DNA of 64,000 nucleotides from Telmatactis stephensoni (taxonomy: Eukaryota; Cnidaria; Anthozoa; Actiniaria; Isophelliidae), in contig JALIZF010001696.1 in assembly GCA_029948255.1 (NCBI GenBank), forward strand, positions 62,001 through 126,000. The letters run 5' to 3'. The notes beneath the pieces were generated by a model. The model was not told where the DNA came from. It ran no database searches and was given only the letters and a program-made list of their open reading frames with translations. Shown piece by piece: positions 60,115 through 64,000 of this stretch. The translations under genes were made by a program, and so were the position numbers. Each line of letters starts with the position of its first letter. The stretch's first letter is position 1.

Positions 60115-61888
60115 GGTGGCTGGACCCTATTTCGCCAGTGCGCGGGTAGTCGAATTGAAGCGGCTATTAATTGCGTTACAGAATTAAGTTGACCAAACTT
60201 TTTACGCACACCTACTACAAATGGACCAAATTTTATAATGATGCTAGTTTGGTTGAAATCGGAGCTTTTTTAACATCGAAATTGTTATACACTTGATTTG
60301 AAATTTTGCCAATTTTCTCAAAATCCAGACCTCGACGAGCAAAACGATTTATGAGACTTTGTAAATCAAATGTTTGTCTATAATGTGAGAGCGTTTCAAG
60401 AAATTCTATTAAGCCGATTTTGAGTAAAAACGGAGCAATTATTTAACTTTGAAGAAATTTAAAACCGCGGGTGCTCTACTAAATTAATTTTATAACAATA
60501 ATTTTCCAAAGAAAAGTTGCAATATTTTTGGTTCCAAATAATACCAAGGCATGGTTCTTCATTTTGTGAATATGTCATCGTATTTGCAGTTTTTGATCGC
60601 CGTTGAGACGACTGTACGTAAAGCACTAAATTGCCGCGTTTAACTCGGAATTTCGACATCCACGTTAATAATACTGTTTCTTGAAAACTAGTAGATGAAT
60701 TTTTTTTTATTTCTCGATATTGAATATTCTATCCTTTACCAGTAAGGTGTGTAAATTACAAAGGCATTGAAGTTTTTTAAGAACATTAAATAATTTTTTA
60801 AACATTGCCATATGTGCATCTCTATTCTCCGAGTTGTTGCCAGTGTTTGATTATGCATGCCTGCATGGGTGTCGCTTTGGCGCCTCGTGCAAAAAATGCA
60901 AATATACATGGAAAGTCACGCCAGTGATATCCAGAGTAACGCTGTACGTAGCAGTTCCTTACTACAGTTTCTAGAACTATGGTATTTCCTTGTACAAAAA
61001 GAAAACGGAGAAGTGAAATATTGCAGGAAAACACATTAAAGACTAAAAAGGCGAAGAAAAGTAGTTCACCAGTCCAGGTAACTTGGAAGACTTCCATGTA
61101 TTTGCATTTTTTGCACGAGGTGCCAAAGCGACACGCATGCAGGCATGCATAATCAAACACCGGCAACAACTCGGAGAATAGAGATGCACATATGGCAATG
61201 TTTAAAAAATTATTTAATGTTCTTAAAAAACTTCAATGCCTTTGTAATTTACACACCTTACTGGTAAAGGATTGAATATTCAATATCGAGAAATAAAAAA
61301 AAATTCATCTACTAGTTTTCAAGAAACAGTATTATTAACGTGGATGTCGAAATTCCGAGATAAACGCAGCAATTTAGTGCTTTACGTACAGTCGTCTCAA
61401 CGGCGATCAAAAACTGCAAATACGATGACATATTCACAAAATAAAGAACCATGCCTTGGTATTATTTGGAACCAAAAATATTGCAACTTTTCTTTGGAAA
61501 ATTATTGTTATAAAATTAATTTAGTAGAGCACCCGCGGTTTTAAATTTCTTCAAAGTTAAATAATTGCTCCGTTTTTACTCAAAATCGGCTTAATAGAAT
61601 TTCTTGAAACGCTCTCACATTATAGACAAACATTTGATTTACAAAGTCTCATAAATCGTTTTGCTCGTCGAGGTCTGGATTTTGAGAAAATTGGCAAAAT
61701 TTCAAATCAAGTGTATAACAATTTCGATGTTAAAAAAGCTCCGATTTCAACCAAACTAGCATCATTATAAAATTTGGTCCATTTGTAGTAGGTGTGCGTA
61801 AAAAGTTTGGTCAACTTAATTCTGTAACGCAATTAATAGCCGCTTCAATTCGACTACCCGCGCACTGGCGAAATAGGGTCCAGCCACC
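60115..61888. mobile_element. 1.77 kb near-perfect palindromic element flanked by TTAA
   Basis: Ends GGTGGCTGGACCCTATTTCG and its complement. The arms stay nearly identical for about 800 bp each (60115-60914 and 61090-61888) around a spacer of about 175 bp. TTAA occurs immediately outside both ends (60111-60114 and 61889-61892), the target preferred by piggyBac-like transposases. Small ORFs in the two arms are mirror copies and look non-functional. The spacer holds only short frames. Confidence 0.85.
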
Positions 61889-61892
61889 TTAA

Positions 61893-62498
61893 CACAGATT
61901 GCACCGCAAGATTAGGCTTTTCAAATGCATTTCCCCCTCTCCCCCATGCAATGTTGGAGGTGACTGCTTCCCGCTGAGCTGGCTGTTACTTTTCAACATT
62001 GAACGGGAAGGGAGGAGGGGTGGGGGAGGGGAGAGCATTGTGAAACTCCCAGATTACGCAGAAATTCTAAAAAGTCCTAACAGTTTTGACCGAAATTGAA
62101 GTCTCCCTTTAAGATTCGCTGTGAACAAAAAAAGTACTTTTCAGTTCTATTGTTTTCATGAGAAAAATGGTTTTCGTTAAAGTACGTTGACGTGACGTTG
62201 CTATTGTGTCACGGGTTAATGAAAACCACACTGACATTTAAAGCGTCCAACATCAATAGTACTATTTTATACCATTTCTACCGTTTCAACTGTTTATTAC
62301 TAAATAGTACAAAGTTGTACACGTTTCAGTGCTTGTATTCTAGCTGGTCTTTATAAAACGCATTTTTCTTTAATTTATGTGTGAAGGCACTTAAGGACGT
62401 TCGCGGCCATTGTTTCTGTGCATTCCTTATGTACACTTTTCTTGCGTATGGTGTGACGCGCGTGACGATTGGTTTTACTTTCAAAGCTCCAATTCGAA
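61893..62498. other. Unannotated intergenic stretch
   Basis: Contains a G-rich run near 62000-62035 (GGGAAGGGAGGAGGGGTGGG) and AT-rich flanks. I see no gene or repeat boundary. Confidence 0.5.
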
Positions 62499-62896
62499 TA
62501 CCGTATTTACTCGTTTTAGCGCCGCGGGGCTTATTTAATTTTTTGGGTTTCCGATGCGGCGCTTATTCGAGGTCGGCGTTTATTAAGAAATCATAAGGCT
62601 CATAAATGATTTAATAAGTGAAGCAAATGATAACAACGAAATAAACGTGCTCCAAATGTACAAAACCTCAATTTTTTACACAATTTCAACGTTGAGTATA
62701 CCGTACTTGGTTTTCCTTATTCAAGATGACTGTCTGGTGGAAGTCTTTTGAATAAGCGCCGCTGTGTGTGAGCAAATGCGGCTCTTATTCGAGGGCAGCG
62801 CTTAATTAATAATTTTGCCTTTAGGTGCGGCGTTTGATTTAATCGAGCTAGGGCGGCGCTTAATCGGGGGCAGCGCTAAAACGAGTAAATACGATA
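62499..62896. mobile_element. TIR element with CGTATTTACTCGTTTTAGCG ends
   Basis: Left end TACCGTATTTACTCGTTTTA with GCGCCGC; right end GCAGCGC with TAAAACGAGTAAATACGATA. It is 398 bp. Internal GGCGCTTATTCGAGG, GCGGCTCTTATTCGAGG and GGCGCTTAATCGGGG units are diverged repeats of the subterminal sequence. Non-coding. Confidence 0.7.
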
Positions 62897-63814
62897 AGCC
62901 TTAGTTTTTATAATATTATTTAAAAGGACTTAGAAAAAGATGAAAATTGTTTGATGACGGTTATTTTGTTGATTTTGGAGCCATGAGGGGTTGATTTGTG
63001 CGCGCGCTATCGGTACTCGTCATCGATCGATCGTGCGCACGCTCAGCGAGAAATGTTTTCTGAAATTTTACTCTATTTTGTAAATTAAATGGCCAAGCTA
63101 TTTGTTTTTTTATATTTGTTTCTATATAATAAATAAAGGATTTTTATATCTTTTTACAGCTGCTATTTTGATATCTGTAAGTGCTGTGAATTAGCGCCGG
63201 AAACTCCGGCAACAAGAATACGGCCCGATTTACTTCAGATTTAGTGGCTACATAGTTTAGCAGTTTTCGGTGACAAGCCTTTGGTTGCGTCTGAATGAAT
63301 GAGTTTTCAAACGAAAACAACGCATTGATGCGGACGATCACGAAGCTTGATACACATTAATTGGTAACTGATTAATCCCAGAGATGTTTTCTTTTGTCTT
63401 ACATTGAGTATAGTTATTGATTGTTAGAATTTGTTTCAAAAGCCATGCGGTTTAGGTAACCCCTTCCCTACCGCCCTCCGGATGGTGCACGCCACAACCT
63501 CGTTGGACTTTCCCCGCTTGCTCCCAAACAAAGGGAAAGAGCCTGGGAACGAGTTTGTGCACGCAAGTAAAGCAAGTTAACGTTAATTGTATTGGAAGTT
63601 TGTTTCTTCGATCTATATGGGTATGTAGACCTCAAGTTGTTGGGTCATCTACCCCATCTTCAGGGAAGTGAAAAGAACATTTACAGTGACAACTTACAAA
63701 CCCATAAAAATAGAAATGAAATATGGCCGTTACCTGATCTAATGTTTTTGTTGTATTTTTGTTTTAATTGATTTTCCTTCCTATAAAAGCAGGGCCATCA
63801 CAACAGCGCTTTAG
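62897..63814. other. Intergenic stretch with dispersed repeats
   Basis: No coding exon. 63278-63320 (TGAATGAGTTTTCAAACGAA) and 63658-63722 resemble 49380-49470 in the NLR spacer, so both loci carry parts of the same repeat. GATCGATCGATC-like sequence occurs near 63021-63031. Confidence 0.5.
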
Positions 63815-64000
63815 CGGCAATAGGCCTTTTGCATCAACGGGTCACATGACAAAATCTGTTATTCTGGTGGGCAAAATACGCACTGGGAAATCTAAAACAC
63901 AGACAAACTAAGCTAGCTTGACTGGTTGAATACTTTTAATTTTGTGGCTGTAACATTCCTTTGCCCACCAGAATAGAAAATTTTGTACCATGTGATCAGT
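63815..64000. mobile_element. Hairpin element cut by the window end
   Basis: GGTCACATGACAAAATCTGT with TATTCTGGTGGGCAAA (63840-63875) pairs with TTTGCCCACCAGAATA with GAAAATTTTGTACCATGTGATC (about 63959-63997). The right terminus may continue past the window. Confidence 0.6.

Noticed and set aside
60459..61544. Matching ORFs of 66 and 90 residues on opposite strands
   Set aside because: They are mirror images within the two arms of a palindrome, with no recognisable domain.

Overview
The window is nuclear DNA of an invertebrate animal. It has GT-AG introns, one about 44 kb gene split into roughly 41 exons, AT-rich non-coding DNA, many hairpin MITE-like elements, tRNA-derived SINEs, long microsatellites, and NACHT-LRR genes in tandem. 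Together with an intronless class A GPCR this fits an anthozoan cnidarian such as a coral best. That placement is an inference; no species marker is present.

Layout. 1-2640 is intergenic, with a minisatellite and an inverted-repeat element. 2793-44187 is the complete plus-strand gene for UTP20, a large HEAT/ARM-repeat scaffold of the small-subunit processome (18S rRNA maturation). Joining the exons gives about 2,781 residues, close to the human protein, but exon 38 has one extra base (42456) that breaks the frame. Intron 21 (19507-30754) is unusually long and holds a complete same-strand intronless gene for a neuropeptide-receptor-like GPCR (24608-25717).

44.2-58.3 kb is a recent tandem duplication. 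Each unit holds the 3' exons of UTP20 followed by a large single-exon gene. Copy 1 has UTP20 exons 37-41 and NLR copy 1 (45348-48359, 5-bp frameshift in the LRRs). Copy 2 has a damaged UTP20 3' fragment (50232-52719), an extra copy of the roughly 1.1 kb spacer, and an intact NLR (54869-58282).

The most notable content is this NLR. Where NLRs normally carry a CARD, PYD or TIR effector, it carries four transmembrane segments that resemble connexins (N-terminal M-x-W; E-R-K-E-F-C then C-F-D in loop 1; N-C-x-x-x-x-x-R-E-K-T before TM4). FISNA-like, NACHT, winged-helix/HD2 and about ten LRRs follow. It looks like a large-pore membrane channel fused directly to an NLR sensor, similar in layout to LRRC8 (channel plus LRR) but with an ATPase switch in between.

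58.3-64 kb has no gene I can support. It holds several foldback elements, including a 1.77 kb near-perfect palindrome flanked by TTAA.
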